Shown in pieces: positions 1-8,308 of a DNA stretch of 52,393 nucleotides (positions within the stretch are counted from its first letter, which is position 1; every line of letters starts with the position of its first letter). Source of the stretch: Verrucomicrobiota bacterium (lineage in GTDB: Bacteria > Verrucomicrobiota > Verrucomicrobiia > Verrucomicrobiales > Akkermansiaceae); the NCBI GenBank assembly GCA_030835305.1, contig JAURPJ010000043.1:1-52393 (forward strand), written 5' to 3'. The notes under the pieces were generated by a model. It worked only from the letters and a program-made list of their open reading frames with translations, was not told where the DNA came from and did no database searches. A program made the translations under genes and the position numbers.

Positions 1-600
1 GTCGTCATTTTTCCCTTTCCCTTTCCCTTTCCCTTTCCCTTTCCCTTTCCCTTTCCCTTTCCCTTGCTCCTCCTCATAATCTGAGTCATCGCTATCCTGT
101 CCGTCCTGTTCGTCGTCATTAGGATTACCGTGATTCCGCAGGTTGGCAATGAACTCGTCCAAGCTGATCGCTCCACTTTCATCGGCATCCAAACGTGCAA
201 AAATTGAGGAAGACCGCTCCTCGGGGACTCTGGATAATCCAGGTATTAGAGCAAATTCATCACGCGAAATTACCCCATCCTCACCGGCAATTTCTGTGAA
301 TTTTTCCGCCCGCCTTTCACTAATTTGCACCCGGACAAGTTCAGCCGCAGCTTGTATTTCTACTCTGGAGATTCGTCCATCTCCATCCATATCAATTTCA
401 GTGCGCAAGTCGTTACGTGCTTTTTTGCGTAATGCCTTAATTGCTTGGCGTTCTTCTTCGTCGAGATGCCCATCCTTGTTAGCATCGAATTTTCTCAGGT
501 ATTCTGGGAGCTGACCATTCCCAAAGGATTTTCCGTCCGCATTCACTAGTAACACGCTTAAAAAAGCGGTAGGTGGAAGCAGTAATTTTTTTAATTTCAT
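1..600 (-). CDS. Secreted EF-hand calcium-binding protein with (Gly-Lys)9 tract, partial
   Basis: Reading from ATG at 600 the frame is open for 200 codons to the left edge, so the 3' end is missing. The N-terminus (MKLKKLLLPPTAFLSVLLVNA) is a Sec-type signal peptide. Three good EF-hand loops are visible: DANKDGHLDEEE (residues 39-50), DMDGDGRISRVE (70-81) and DADESGAISLDE (138-149). A degenerate loop lies around 105-116 (GEDGVISRDEF). A very acidic linker rich in Asp and Glu follows, then nine Gly-Lys dipeptides encoded by a perfect hexanucleotide repeat, then Asn-Asp-Asp at the edge. Such proteins bind calcium outside the cytoplasm, as buffers or structural units; no catalytic motif is seen. 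The acidic stretch next to the basic tract suggests a charged tail able to contact polyanions. No clear ribosome binding site precedes the start. The gene diverges from the CHAT remnant. Confidence 0.85.
   Translation of the reverse strand, partial: MKLKKLLLPPTAFLSVLLVNADGKSFGNGQLPEYLRKFDANKDGHLDEEERQAIKALRKKARNDLRTEIDMDGDGRISRVEIQAAAELVRVQISERRAEKFTEIAGEDGVISRDEFALIPGLSRVPEERSSSIFARLDADESGAISLDEFIANLRNHGNPNDDEQDGQDSDDSDYEEEQGKGKGKGKGKGKGKGKGKNDD
10..63. repeat. Hexanucleotide tandem repeat (TTTCCC)9
   Basis: Nine CCC blocks recur at an exact spacing of six bases (13-15 to 61-63). The tract is in frame inside the EF-hand gene and encodes alternating Gly and Lys on the minus strand. Because the unit is six bases, gain or loss of copies keeps the frame and only changes tail length. 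Confidence 0.95.
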
Positions 601-819
601 AGTTCTTTAAGTAACGGGGTTTTACGAGTTTTTAAGTTCTCGTTTCAATTGGTTAGACGGACAAAGAAAGAGGCAAGTTACATTGCTTCTCATTTTTTGA
701 TATAGACTATTGAGGTGTCAGTGAGGTCCTGATCATAATGGCGCCGAGCCTGCTGGACTCACCTATGACAGGATGACCACCAATTCCAATTCAGCTGACA
801 ACAGAAGAACCCCACCGGA
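601..819. other. Intergenic region between EF-hand gene and CHAT remnant
   Basis: About 220 bases with no intact gene. It should hold the promoter of the EF-hand gene (minus strand), but I see no convincing -35/-10 pair. From about 731 the plus strand has a short open stretch (residues such as GAEPAGLTYDRMTT, ending at a TGA at about 821) that may be further decayed coding sequence belonging to the CHAT remnant. Confidence 0.4.
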
Positions 820-1543
820 TTGACCTTGGTCCGGCTGAAAGAGTTCACTAAGGTATTTTCGACACCATCGAGACGGCCGAGCGAACCCTCCCCGAAGTCA
901 GCACGAGGGCGAGCCTCGGAGTCATACTCACCAAGCTTTGGAAATCTCTCTGGGCGCCGGCCTCTGAAAAAATCGACCCATCCAAACCGGTCAAAATTGC
1001 TCCCGTGGGAATGCTGCACGCCATTCCATGGGCCACCTTGCGTCAGAGGGATGGCAAATACCTCTGCCAAACTCTCGATGAAGCCCGCGTTCTCGCACTC
1101 ACCGGCAAATTCCCTGAATCTAAAACAATCGATGAGTTTTTAGCCATCGGCGTCCAAAGCGATCCCGGTTCGCTTCTCGATCAAGGCAGCTTCCCCTTCG
1201 ATAAAAGGCTCTCGCGAATTATCGGCGACCTCCCAGCTCTCCCCGGATTCACCAAAGAACTTTCCAAATTAGGAAGACTCTCGTACTTTAACCCGGACAG
1301 AGGAGCATTTCTCTCACTCCTCCAAAAAACAACCCGCCGTGATTCGCCTCGACAGCCATGGATTCATCATCAAGAGCGAGGAAGGAAACGGCTTCCGCGA
1401 GGGACTCTTTCTTGATCGTTGTGGGGCAGAGAACATTCTCTTCGCCCGCTACCAAAATCCAAAAACCGGTGCTGCAATCGGCCTCGAAAAAACCCCCAAA
1501 ATTTCAATGTGGCGTCCACGGAGAAACAGCCGTCAATGGTTGA
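820..1543 (+). pseudogene. Decayed CHAT-domain (caspase-like) protein remnant
   Basis: Protein-like sequence continues through several reading frames. A first piece (820 to about 850) reads LTLVRLKEFTKV. The next (852 to about 1320, frame 3) contains KIAPVGMLHAIPWATL and RDGKYL, which match the CHAT-domain core pattern 'PDGPLHxLPFAAL...GxYL'. After an A-rich run near 1316-1323 the homology moves to frame 1 (about 1320-1543), with RLDSHGF resembling the CHAT histidine motif (HLATHG), then GLFLDR. The expected downstream cysteine motif (LSAC-like) is absent, so the domain is also truncated. CHAT proteins are caspase-fold peptidases or scaffolds, often in defence or signalling. At least two frameshifts, no good start and no complete active site make this a pseudogene. 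The right end is approximate; the next gene is convergent. Confidence 0.6.
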
Positions 1544-1567
1544 AAGGCCAGAACAAAAAAAGTCTCG

Positions 1568-3067
1568 CTAGGCAGGAAGATCTACGCGGAACGTCGTGCC
1601 TTGACCGACTTCACTCTCCACTGAAATCTGCCCCCCGTGGGCTTCCACAATCGCCTTGGTGATTGGAAGTCCAAGGCCAGTTCCGTTCCGGCCACTTCGC
1701 GTCCGAGCCTTGTCCACCCGGTAAAATCGCTCGAAGACTTGCTCCTGTGCCGCCGCATCCATTCCAGGTCCGGTGTCGCTTGCCGACCAATAGATCCCGG
1801 ATCCACGCTTCTTCAATCTCACCAAAATCCCGCCGCCTTCGTTGTTATACTTCACCGCATTACTCAGGAGGTTCAAGAGAGCCTGCCGCATCTTCTGTGA
1901 ATCAAATTCCGATTCTACTGACTCCAGATCGCATCGAATTTTGATCCCCCGCTCATCAGCCAACGGCTCAATCATCCTCACAACTTCACGGGTTAGATCC
2001 TCGAAGTTTCCACGCTCCGGGCGAAGATCAAACTGCCCAGAATCCACCTTGGAAAGCTCCAGCAAACTATCGGTCAAAGTCCGCATGTGCTGGGCTGAAT
2101 CCATGCAAGTTTGCAAAGCATCCTGATACTTCTCCGCAGACCGTTCACGACTCAGCGCAAATTGGCTTTTGGCAAGTATCACCGCGATCGGTGTCCGCAT
2201 TTCATGAGAGGCGTCCGCCGTAAATCGAACCTGGTGCTCAAACGAAGTTTCTAACTTATCGAATGTCTCATTGAGCACGCTGGAAAGCTGGCCCAATTCA
2301 CTCCCGTTCTCGCTGATCGAAATCCGCTGCGAAAGATCGCCCTCGGCAATCCGATGGGCGGCGTCACTGATCGCCTCGATGGGTTTCAGTGATCTCCCGA
2401 TCAACAGCCACCCGACCAAGAATCCGCCGCCAACAATAAGAAGCCCAATTCCAGTCAGCTTCTTTTCTAGCTTGGAGAGCTCGGTTTCGATCGGCGCGAT
2501 CGAAGTTCCAATCAATAAAAATCCTCGATTCGGGCTGGCATGAATGATTTCACGATACCCTTGCCTCGTTCTTTTCGAAAACCGATCCCCACCGCCCAAA
2601 ACTCCATCCGGTAGGAGTCTCAATCCCTCCGGTGCATTCTCCGAGACAAATCGAACGTCGCCCTCCCGATCCCAGTGAACGACGAAGATATTCTCCTCTG
2701 CAAGTTCCCCGATCACCTCACCCAGGGTCGGTCCTCGATCCTCAAGTTCGTCCCGCCTGTCACCCGGACCGGGTCCGCGCCGACCACCTTCCGGCCCAGG
2801 ACCGGATTGCGCTTCAAGATCAACGCCCATCCCATCAAGCAGATCGGGTCTCGTAAGACGTCGGTTGCGCGGCGGCAGCTCCCGACGTCTCTCCATTCTC
2901 GGCAAAAGACGCGTGATCGGATTATTCAATTCACGATCCAGCACCTGATATTTGATCTCCCGCTGGTTGCGATAAAACGCCACCAACAAGGCCGCGATAA
3001 TACCCGCCAAAAGCAGGAGATACCAAAGCTGAATCCGCCAGCGAATCGATTGCAGAAAAATCCTCAT
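1568..3067 (-). CDS. Membrane sensor histidine kinase
   Basis: A 499-residue two-transmembrane kinase that should phosphorylate the response regulator encoded just upstream. TM1 lies at about 14-32 and TM2 at about 207-224, bracketing a periplasmic sensor of about 175 residues with an unusual Gly/Arg/Pro/Asp-rich stretch (about 85-112). A HAMP linker follows TM2 (about 225-275). The HisKA H-box is FTADASHEMRTP with His288 as phospho-acceptor. The ATPase domain shows the N-box (LLNLLSNAVKYN, Asn403), G1 (SDTGPGMD, Asp431), an F-box (FERFYRVD) and G2 (GTGLGL). All catalytic motifs are intact. The architecture resembles CusS/PhoR-type kinases, but the signal is not deducible. Its ATG abuts the stop codon of the regulator gene, so the two are co-transcribed and probably translationally coupled. 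Confidence 0.95.
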   Translation of the reverse strand: MRIFLQSIRWRIQLWYLLLLAGIIAALLVAFYRNQREIKYQVLDRELNNPITRLLPRMERRRELPPRNRRLTRPDLLDGMGVDLEAQSGPGPEGGRRGPGPGDRRDELEDRGPTLGEVIGELAEENIFVVHWDREGDVRFVSENAPEGLRLLPDGVLGGGDRFSKRTRQGYREIIHASPNRGFLLIGTSIAPIETELSKLEKKLTGIGLLIVGGGFLVGWLLIGRSLKPIEAISDAAHRIAEGDLSQRISISENGSELGQLSSVLNETFDKLETSFEHQVRFTADASHEMRTPIAVILAKSQFALSRERSAEKYQDALQTCMDSAQHMRTLTDSLLELSKVDSGQFDLRPERGNFEDLTREVVRMIEPLADERGIKIRCDLESVESEFDSQKMRQALLNLLSNAVKYNNEGGGILVRLKKRGSGIYWSASDTGPGMDAAAQEQVFERFYRVDKARTRSGRNGTGLGLPITKAIVEAHGGQISVESEVGQGTTFRVDLPA

Positions 3068-3724
3068 CTAGATTGATTTGACAATATAACCCTGGCCACG
3101 CCGCGTCTTGATAAAATCCTTCCCAAATTTCTGGCGGAGTTTGTAAACATAGACATCGAGCATATTCGACATCGACTCGTCGTTCTCATCGAAAAGATGA
3201 TCGTATAAAAAATCACGCGTCACGACTTCATCACGATGCTTGATCATGAGCTCGGCCATCGCGAATTCCCGCGCCGTCACCTCCACTTTCTTGTCGCCCA
3301 AGCGCAAGGTCTTTGCGGTCGTGTTGATGGTGACATTTCCGACCGTCACCTCCGGACGATGGTCCCCGCCCTTTCTTCGCATCACCGCCCGCACCCGCGC
3401 CACCAGTTCCGTCAGATCAAATGGTTTTGCCAAATAGTCGTCCGCCCCGTGATTCAATCCCTTCACCTTGTCGCGGACCTGGTCAAGAGCCGTTAGCATT
3501 AAGACCGGGGTTTGCTTCTCCCTGCGCAACTTCTCCAAAACTTCCCAACCATCCATCACCGGCATCATCACGTCCAGCACGACAATGTCGTAGTCCCAGT
3601 TCAGTGCCTTGTAGAGACCCTCCTCGCCATCCGCCGATTCGTCGACCGCGAACGATTCCTCCCGCAGCGTCTCCACCACGACTTCCCGCAAATCATCCTG
3701 GTCCTCTACAACAAGCACTCTCAT
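3068..3724 (-). CDS. OmpR/PhoB-family response regulator
   Basis: A 218-residue two-domain regulator. The receiver domain (1 to about 115) has the acidic pocket Glu7/Asp8, phospho-acceptor Asp51 (in VVLDVMMPVMDG), Thr78 and Lys100 (DDYLAKPFD), all the conserved switch residues. The C-terminal winged helix (about 125-218) ends in the typical recognition-helix and wing pattern (VYVYKLRQKFG, IKTRRGQGY), so it binds tandem DNA repeats as a dimer. It is the first gene of a two-gene unit with the kinase, with no intergenic base between stop and start. A pair of direct repeats 11 bp apart lies upstream and could be an autoregulatory site. Targets are not known; neighbours on both sides encode exported proteins, so an envelope or nutrient signal is plausible but unproven. 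Confidence 0.96.
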   Translation of the reverse strand: MRVLVVEDQDDLREVVVETLREESFAVDESADGEEGLYKALNWDYDIVVLDVMMPVMDGWEVLEKLRREKQTPVLMLTALDQVRDKVKGLNHGADDYLAKPFDLTELVARVRAVMRRKGGDHRPEVTVGNVTINTTAKTLRLGDKKVEVTAREFAMAELMIKHRDEVVTRDFLYDHLFDENDESMSNMLDVYVYKLRQKFGKDFIKTRRGQGYIVKSI

Positions 3725-3750
3725 AAACGAATCAGGCTATCATCGACACC

Positions 3751-3767
3751 ATGAATAAAAGATGAAT
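3751..3767. promoter_or_regulatory. Candidate response-regulator box (ATGAAT direct repeats, 11-bp period)
   Basis: ATGAAT at 3751-3756 recurs at 3762-3767, start-to-start distance 11 bp, about one helical turn. This is the geometry OmpR/PhoB-family dimers bind. It lies 27-43 bp upstream of the regulator's start codon, consistent with autoregulation. The sequence is seen; its function is inferred. Confidence 0.35.
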
Positions 3768-3823
3768 GAAGAAAAAAATACCCGTCAAGGACCACACAAG
3801 TTTATCAAAAGAACGAGGACGTG

Positions 3824-5260
3824 CTATTTGATCAGCACGGGTTTGGCCCCGGTGATTTGGAGTTTCTTGAACCTGGCGGTGAGAACCAGAGCGTTGGCAG
3901 CGGTGGCATTGATCCGGGGTCCGGCGCTGTAATCCTGCGGATTGTTGTCGCGATTAGGTTGATAGTAAAAGTTTCCCTCGGGAGTGTGGGCCATCGCGAA
4001 GTGCCAACGGTTGTAGTCCATGAGCTTGCGAAACTGAACGGGGTCGGCGAGGGCTCCAAGGCCGGTCCAGGTCAGTCCGAGGAGGGGAGAACCGTGGGTA
4101 TCTGGAAAGGTCTTGGGATAATTTCCAATACATCCGGCGGTGAGGAGGGCAAATTCACGATACTCCTTCCCGCCGACGGGACTGACATGGTGGGCGAGCG
4201 CGGTGATGCCGGTGCGACCCATGTCGGCGTATCCAGGATTTCTGCGACCACCATCCTTATACCAAACATAGCCGATGTCGTTGGTCCCTTTGGCGACGAA
4301 GTCATGGGTGGCCCGGAATTGGTCGACGGGGACATCATGACCACAGCGCATCATCATGCCAAGGGTCATTTTCGCCTGCATCGTGATGGCATTGATCGCT
4401 CCGTAGCCGTTTCCGCCAGGCCTGTTCGCGGGGCGGTGTCCCCAGCCCCCGTTGTCCATCTGTGCTTTCAAAAGCCACGTTTTAATCTGCTCGAGCTCGG
4501 GCTTGATCCACTCCTGTCGGGTGAGAATGTAGTACTCGCAAAGGGCGGTGCCGTAGAGGGTGTATTTCCAGCAATCGAGCCCGCCGTAGTCGATCTTGTC
4601 GTTGGTTGATTTCGCGAAGGTGCGCATCGATTTCTCAACTGCAGGAAGGAAGTCCTTGTTCCCGCTACCCAGTAAGGCGAGGGCGGCGAAGGTATCGGCA
4701 TCAGGACGCCCATTCCAGAGGCCATCGGGACGCTGAGTTTTAAGGAGAAAGGCGTAGCATTCCTTGAGAATCAGATCGGTCTTGGGGCAATTGTAGGGGA
4801 AAGTCTTGGAAAACGAGCCGTATTTCGTAGGGAGGGCGAGGGTGACGTTCTCATTCTTTCCATTCCGAATGATCTGAAGCGAAATCTTTCCTTTTGCCGA
4901 GTCCAACGCCTGGCCAAACTCCATCATGGGGCCTTCGTAGCCGAAAAATTTGGGGCCGTAGCCGAACTTGTGGGGTTCGGAAAACGGAGTGTCATTCACT
5001 CCCACAATACGGTCACCGACTTTCAGGGCGGCATGGGCCGGAGTGTCCGGGAAAAGGTAGGCGACTTCGAATTCCTGCGGTCGTTCGAGGTGGATTTTCG
5101 CCCGTGCCCCGGTGACGCCAAGATTGATCAGCCAACCACCCGCTTCGGCATCGGAGACCGCCCGGGTTTGCTTGTTCCAGGTGGCGTTTTTGCGGAGAGC
5201 ATGGCCGGGAGGAATCGTGGCAACCAGGGCTGCAGTCAGGAGGATCAGGCGGGTTTTCAT
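3824..5260 (-). CDS. Secreted PDZ / alpha-alpha-toroid protein (DUF6288-like)
   Basis: A 478-residue exported protein with a cleavable signal (MKTRLILLTAALVATIPPGHA). Residues about 45-140 look like a PDZ domain: INLGVTGARAKI, then AHAALKVGDRIVGVND, the classic 'carboxylate loop...LxVGDxIxxVNG' pattern. The rest (about 150-470) consists of repeated helical pairs with motifs such as DGLWNGRPDADTFAALALLG and DNGGWGHRPANRPGGNGYGA. These are typical of terpenoid-cyclase/prenyltransferase-like alpha-alpha toroids and of the Verrucomicrobia/Planctomycetes DUF6288 group. I see no cyclase DDxD motif, so enzymatic activity is uncertain; a scaffold or glycan-related role is as likely. It reads in the same direction as the two-component genes, separated by 99 bases, and diverges from the cytochrome gene at 5532. 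Confidence 0.75.
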   Translation of the reverse strand: MKTRLILLTAALVATIPPGHALRKNATWNKQTRAVSDAEAGGWLINLGVTGARAKIHLERPQEFEVAYLFPDTPAHAALKVGDRIVGVNDTPFSEPHKFGYGPKFFGYEGPMMEFGQALDSAKGKISLQIIRNGKNENVTLALPTKYGSFSKTFPYNCPKTDLILKECYAFLLKTQRPDGLWNGRPDADTFAALALLGSGNKDFLPAVEKSMRTFAKSTNDKIDYGGLDCWKYTLYGTALCEYYILTRQEWIKPELEQIKTWLLKAQMDNGGWGHRPANRPGGNGYGAINAITMQAKMTLGMMMRCGHDVPVDQFRATHDFVAKGTNDIGYVWYKDGGRRNPGYADMGRTGITALAHHVSPVGGKEYREFALLTAGCIGNYPKTFPDTHGSPLLGLTWTGLGALADPVQFRKLMDYNRWHFAMAHTPEGNFYYQPNRDNNPQDYSAGPRINATAANALVLTARFKKLQITGAKPVLIK

Positions 5261-5321
5261 AGGAAGAACCCTAATACGCGCATGAGCGACCGGACATTAC
5301 AGCAGGCCAGTTTCCATCGGG

Positions 5322-5339
5322 GCGCCCACTCTTGGGCGC
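5322..5339. promoter_or_regulatory. Perfect hairpin in divergent intergenic region
   Basis: GCGCCCA (5322-5328) and TGGGCGC (5333-5339) are perfectly complementary with a four-base loop CTCT. It sits in the region between two divergent genes (5261-5531). No U-run follows on either strand, so an operator or 5'-leader hairpin is more likely than a terminator. A second palindrome, CCAATATTGG, lies at 5389-5398. No other gene is visible in this interval. Confidence 0.4.
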
Positions 5340-5531
5340 ATCGTCATTCTTCTTGACGGAAAGCTCGTATGACACCGGTCTTGGAGACCCAATATTGGAG
5401 TCCTGGAATTTCCTTGTTCTCCTGACTTTGCGGGAGAAATACCCAAAAAATCTGGAATGAAAACAGGTCAAACCTCAGTATCTTCCTAGATCGACATTCA
5501 CTTAAAATGCCTGATATTTGCAACGCTCTTC

Positions 5532-8255
5532 GTGAGCGGTTCCTTGCTGCGCGCAGGCGATCAAGAAGAGATTGAGTATTTCGAAACCCACATTCGCCCG
5601 CTTTTCGTCGAGCACTGTTACGAATGCCACTCGGCCGATGCCAAAAAGTTAAAAGCCAACCTTTACCTCGATTCGCGTGCCGGATGGCAAACCGGTGGCG
5701 ACTCCGGCCCCGCCATCATCCCCGGAAAGCCTGAGGACTCCCTTCTCTTCCACGCCGTTTCCCACACGAATGGCGACCTGGAGATGCCACCCAAGAACCG
5801 CCTCGCGGACTCGGAAGTCGAATACCTCAAATCATGGATCGCAATGGGAGCGCCCGATCCACGCGAGGGAAAAATCAAGCACTCCACTTCCACAATCGAT
5901 ATCGAAAAAGGCCGCCAGTTTTGGTCTTTTCAACCTGTTGTCGCCCACACGCTCCCAAGGGTCAGCGATACCACATGGCTGGTAAACGACATCGATCGCT
6001 TCATCCTCGCGCGACTTGAATCAGAGCAAATTGCCCCCGCTGGCGATGCTTCCAAAACCGCTCTTCTTCGCCGCATTTACTTCGACCTCATCGGCCTCCC
6101 TCCTTCGCCCGGGGAAATGAAAACCTTCCTCGCCGACACCTCGCCTGACGCCTTCGCAAAGGTGGTCGATCAACTCCTCGCTCGGCCCGAGTTCGGGGAA
6201 CGATGGGGCCGCCACTGGCTCGACGTTACCCGCTTTGCCGAGTCCTCCGGCGGAGGTCGTTCCCTCGTTTTCCCGGATGCCTGGCGATTCCGCGACTATG
6301 TCATCGACTCCTTCAATCGGGACAAACCCTACCACCAACTCGTCCGCGAACACCTCGCAGGCGACCTACTTCCCCACTCGTCACCCGCCCAACGAAACTC
6401 CCAACTCATCGGCTCGGGATACCTCGTTCTCGGTGCCCTCAACTACGAGCTGCAAGACCACGAACTCCTCAAAATGGAATTCGTTGACGAACAAATCGAT
6501 ACCGTCGGCCGCACCTTCCTTGGAATGACCCTGGGCTGTGCCCGCTGCCACGATCACAAGTTCGACCCCATCCCAACCTCTGACTACTATGCCCTCGCCG
6601 GCATCTTTCAAAGCACGCGCTCAATGGGCAAAGGAAGCGCTGCCTCCGGAGTCACTTCCTTCGCCACCACCCCGCTCGAAATCTCCAACCGCGAAGAAAT
6701 CGAAAAAATCCGCAATTCACTCGCCTCCCTCAAAGATCAAATCGCGACCCTCAGAAGCTCACCTGACGCGAAACAACTTCCAGGAATCCTCATTGATTCA
6801 ACCGAAGCGAAACTCACCGGCATATGGCGGGAATCCACCTCGAACAAACCCTGGATCGGCAGGAGTTACCTTCACGACGAAAATACCGGGAAGGGAGAAA
6901 AAATGGCTGGTTTCACCACAACTCTTCCAGAGACCAAAGACTACGAGGTCCTCGTCTCCTACAGCCCGGGTAGCAACCGCGCCGAAAACGTCCCCGTCAC
7001 CATCCACCACGCCAAAGGAGAAACGACCATCACGATTGATCAATCGAAGCCAGCGCCCATTCGGGGAACCTTCAGCAGTGCAGGCACCTTTTCATTCTCA
7101 AAAGACAAGCCGGCCACCGTCATCATCTCCACCGAAGGAACCACCGCTCACGTAATCGCCGATGCCGTCGCCTTCATCGAGCCGGGCACCGTCACCCCCA
7201 AAGTTTCCCCAAAACCCGGTAAAGACACCGCCGAACAATTGAAGAAGCTCGAAAACGAGCACAAGTCACTCGCTGCCAAACTGAAGAAACTTCAACCCGT
7301 CACCATGGCACCGGACGAAGCCGATACCATCGCCGACGGGCACATCCACATCCGCGGCCAGGTCCGGAACAAGGGCCCCAAAGTCCCCCGTGGATTCATC
7401 ACCGTCGCCACCCAACCCGGAGCATCGGCCCGGATTCCCGAGGACCATTCCGGCCGGCTCGAGCTCGCGAAGTGGATTACCGATCCCCGGCACCCGCTCA
7501 CCTCGCGGGTCATGGTCAACCGCATCTGGAAATATCTTCTCGGCGAAGGCATCGTGCGCACCGTCGACAACTTCGGCGAAACCGGAGAACTCCCAAGCCA
7601 TCCCAAACTCCTCGACCATCTCGCCATCCAGTTCACGGAAGACAATTGGTCGGTCAAATCACTCATCCGGAAAATCGTTCTCAGCCGGACTTACCAGCTC
7701 TCGTCACAAATCACTGACAACAACGACCCTGAAAACCGCCTCTTTGGTCGGGCCAACCGCAAGCGCCTCGAAGCCGAAGCCATTCGCGACACCGTCCTCC
7801 GCATCAGCGGACAATTCGATCCCACCCGTGGCGGCCCCACCATCCGCAAGGCCGGACAATACGACCTCAACTATAAATTCGATTCCAATCGCCGTAGTAT
7901 CTACGTGCCCTGGTTTCGGAATTCCATGCTGCCCATCTTCGAGGTCTTCGACGCGCCAAATCCCAACCTCGTCATGGGACGTCGGAGCACGACCAACCTT
8001 CCCACCCAGGCGCTCTTCCTCATGAACAGCCCCTTCATTCGCGAGCAATCACAACTCACCGCCAAAAGACTTCTCGCCGGGAAGGCCACCATCACCGACA
8101 TTTACCAACTCATTCTCTCCCGCCCGCCTTCCGAAAGCGAACTCACCACCACCCAAACCTTTCTCGCCAGTTTCCCTCCCGACGAACAATCCGAAGCCTG
8201 GACCCAGCTCACTCAAACTCTTTTCGCCACCGTCGACTTCCGCTTTATCGACTAA
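5532..8255 (+). CDS. DUF1549/DUF1553 planctomycete-type cytochrome with golvesin-like domain
   Basis: A large exported c-type cytochrome of the PSD1 group, at least 907 residues. A PSCyt1 heme site (CYECH, 29-33) opens the mature protein. DUF1549 follows, with a second CxxCH (CARCH, 336-340, in GCARCHDHKFDPI), and DUF1553 occupies about 620-900 (ARIPEDHSGRLELAKWI, MVNRIWKYLLGEGIV). Between them, residues about 417-549 match the golvesin/xanthan-lyase carbohydrate-binding domain: IWRESTSNKPWIGRSYLHD, YEVLVSYSPGSNRAENVPVT, a GTFSF-type strand. Coordinates use GTG 5532, but the open frame extends upstream to 5490 and the codons 5511-5531 encode a hydrophobic signal-like segment (LIFATLF). The true start is therefore probably upstream or frameshifted (see findings). 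The DUF1501 gene follows after 53 bases. A role in oxidative handling of a polysaccharide is inference; the family's reaction is not established. Confidence 0.9.
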   Translation: MSGSLLRAGDQEEIEYFETHIRPLFVEHCYECHSADAKKLKANLYLDSRAGWQTGGDSGPAIIPGKPEDSLLFHAVSHTNGDLEMPPKNRLADSEVEYLKSWIAMGAPDPREGKIKHSTSTIDIEKGRQFWSFQPVVAHTLPRVSDTTWLVNDIDRFILARLESEQIAPAGDASKTALLRRIYFDLIGLPPSPGEMKTFLADTSPDAFAKVVDQLLARPEFGERWGRHWLDVTRFAESSGGGRSLVFPDAWRFRDYVIDSFNRDKPYHQLVREHLAGDLLPHSSPAQRNSQLIGSGYLVLGALNYELQDHELLKMEFVDEQIDTVGRTFLGMTLGCARCHDHKFDPIPTSDYYALAGIFQSTRSMGKGSAASGVTSFATTPLEISNREEIEKIRNSLASLKDQIATLRSSPDAKQLPGILIDSTEAKLTGIWRESTSNKPWIGRSYLHDENTGKGEKMAGFTTTLPETKDYEVLVSYSPGSNRAENVPVTIHHAKGETTITIDQSKPAPIRGTFSSAGTFSFSKDKPATVIISTEGTTAHVIADAVAFIEPGTVTPKVSPKPGKDTAEQLKKLENEHKSLAAKLKKLQPVTMAPDEADTIADGHIHIRGQVRNKGPKVPRGFITVATQPGASARIPEDHSGRLELAKWITDPRHPLTSRVMVNRIWKYLLGEGIVRTVDNFGETGELPSHPKLLDHLAIQFTEDNWSVKSLIRKIVLSRTYQLSSQITDNNDPENRLFGRANRKRLEAEAIRDTVLRISGQFDPTRGGPTIRKAGQYDLNYKFDSNRRSIYVPWFRNSMLPIFEVFDAPNPNLVMGRRSTTNLPTQALFLMNSPFIREQSQLTAKRLLAGKATITDIYQLILSRPPSESELTTTQTFLASFPPDEQSEAWTQLTQTLFATVDFRFID

Positions 8256-8257
8256 CC

Positions 8258-8302
8258 TGGGGAGCCTGAAATTTTAATTCGGCTCTCCCATCCAAGTTTT
8301 TT
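8258..8302 (+). terminator. Hairpin plus T6 between cytochrome and DUF1501 genes
   Basis: TGGGGAGCC (8258-8266) can pair with GGCTCTCCCA (8281-8290) with one bulge, followed by TTTTTT (8297-8302). This is terminator-like. The same left arm TGGGGAGC is also perfectly complementary to GCTCCCCA (8311-8318), which covers the DUF1501 start. The two structures are mutually exclusive, as in attenuators. Confidence 0.4.
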
Positions 8303-8308
8303 CTCCCC

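Noticed and set aside
3821-4609. A 262-codon plus-strand open frame
   Set aside because: It is fully antisense to the PDZ/toroid gene, whose minus-strand translation has a signal peptide and domain motifs; the plus product is low-complexity and matches nothing.
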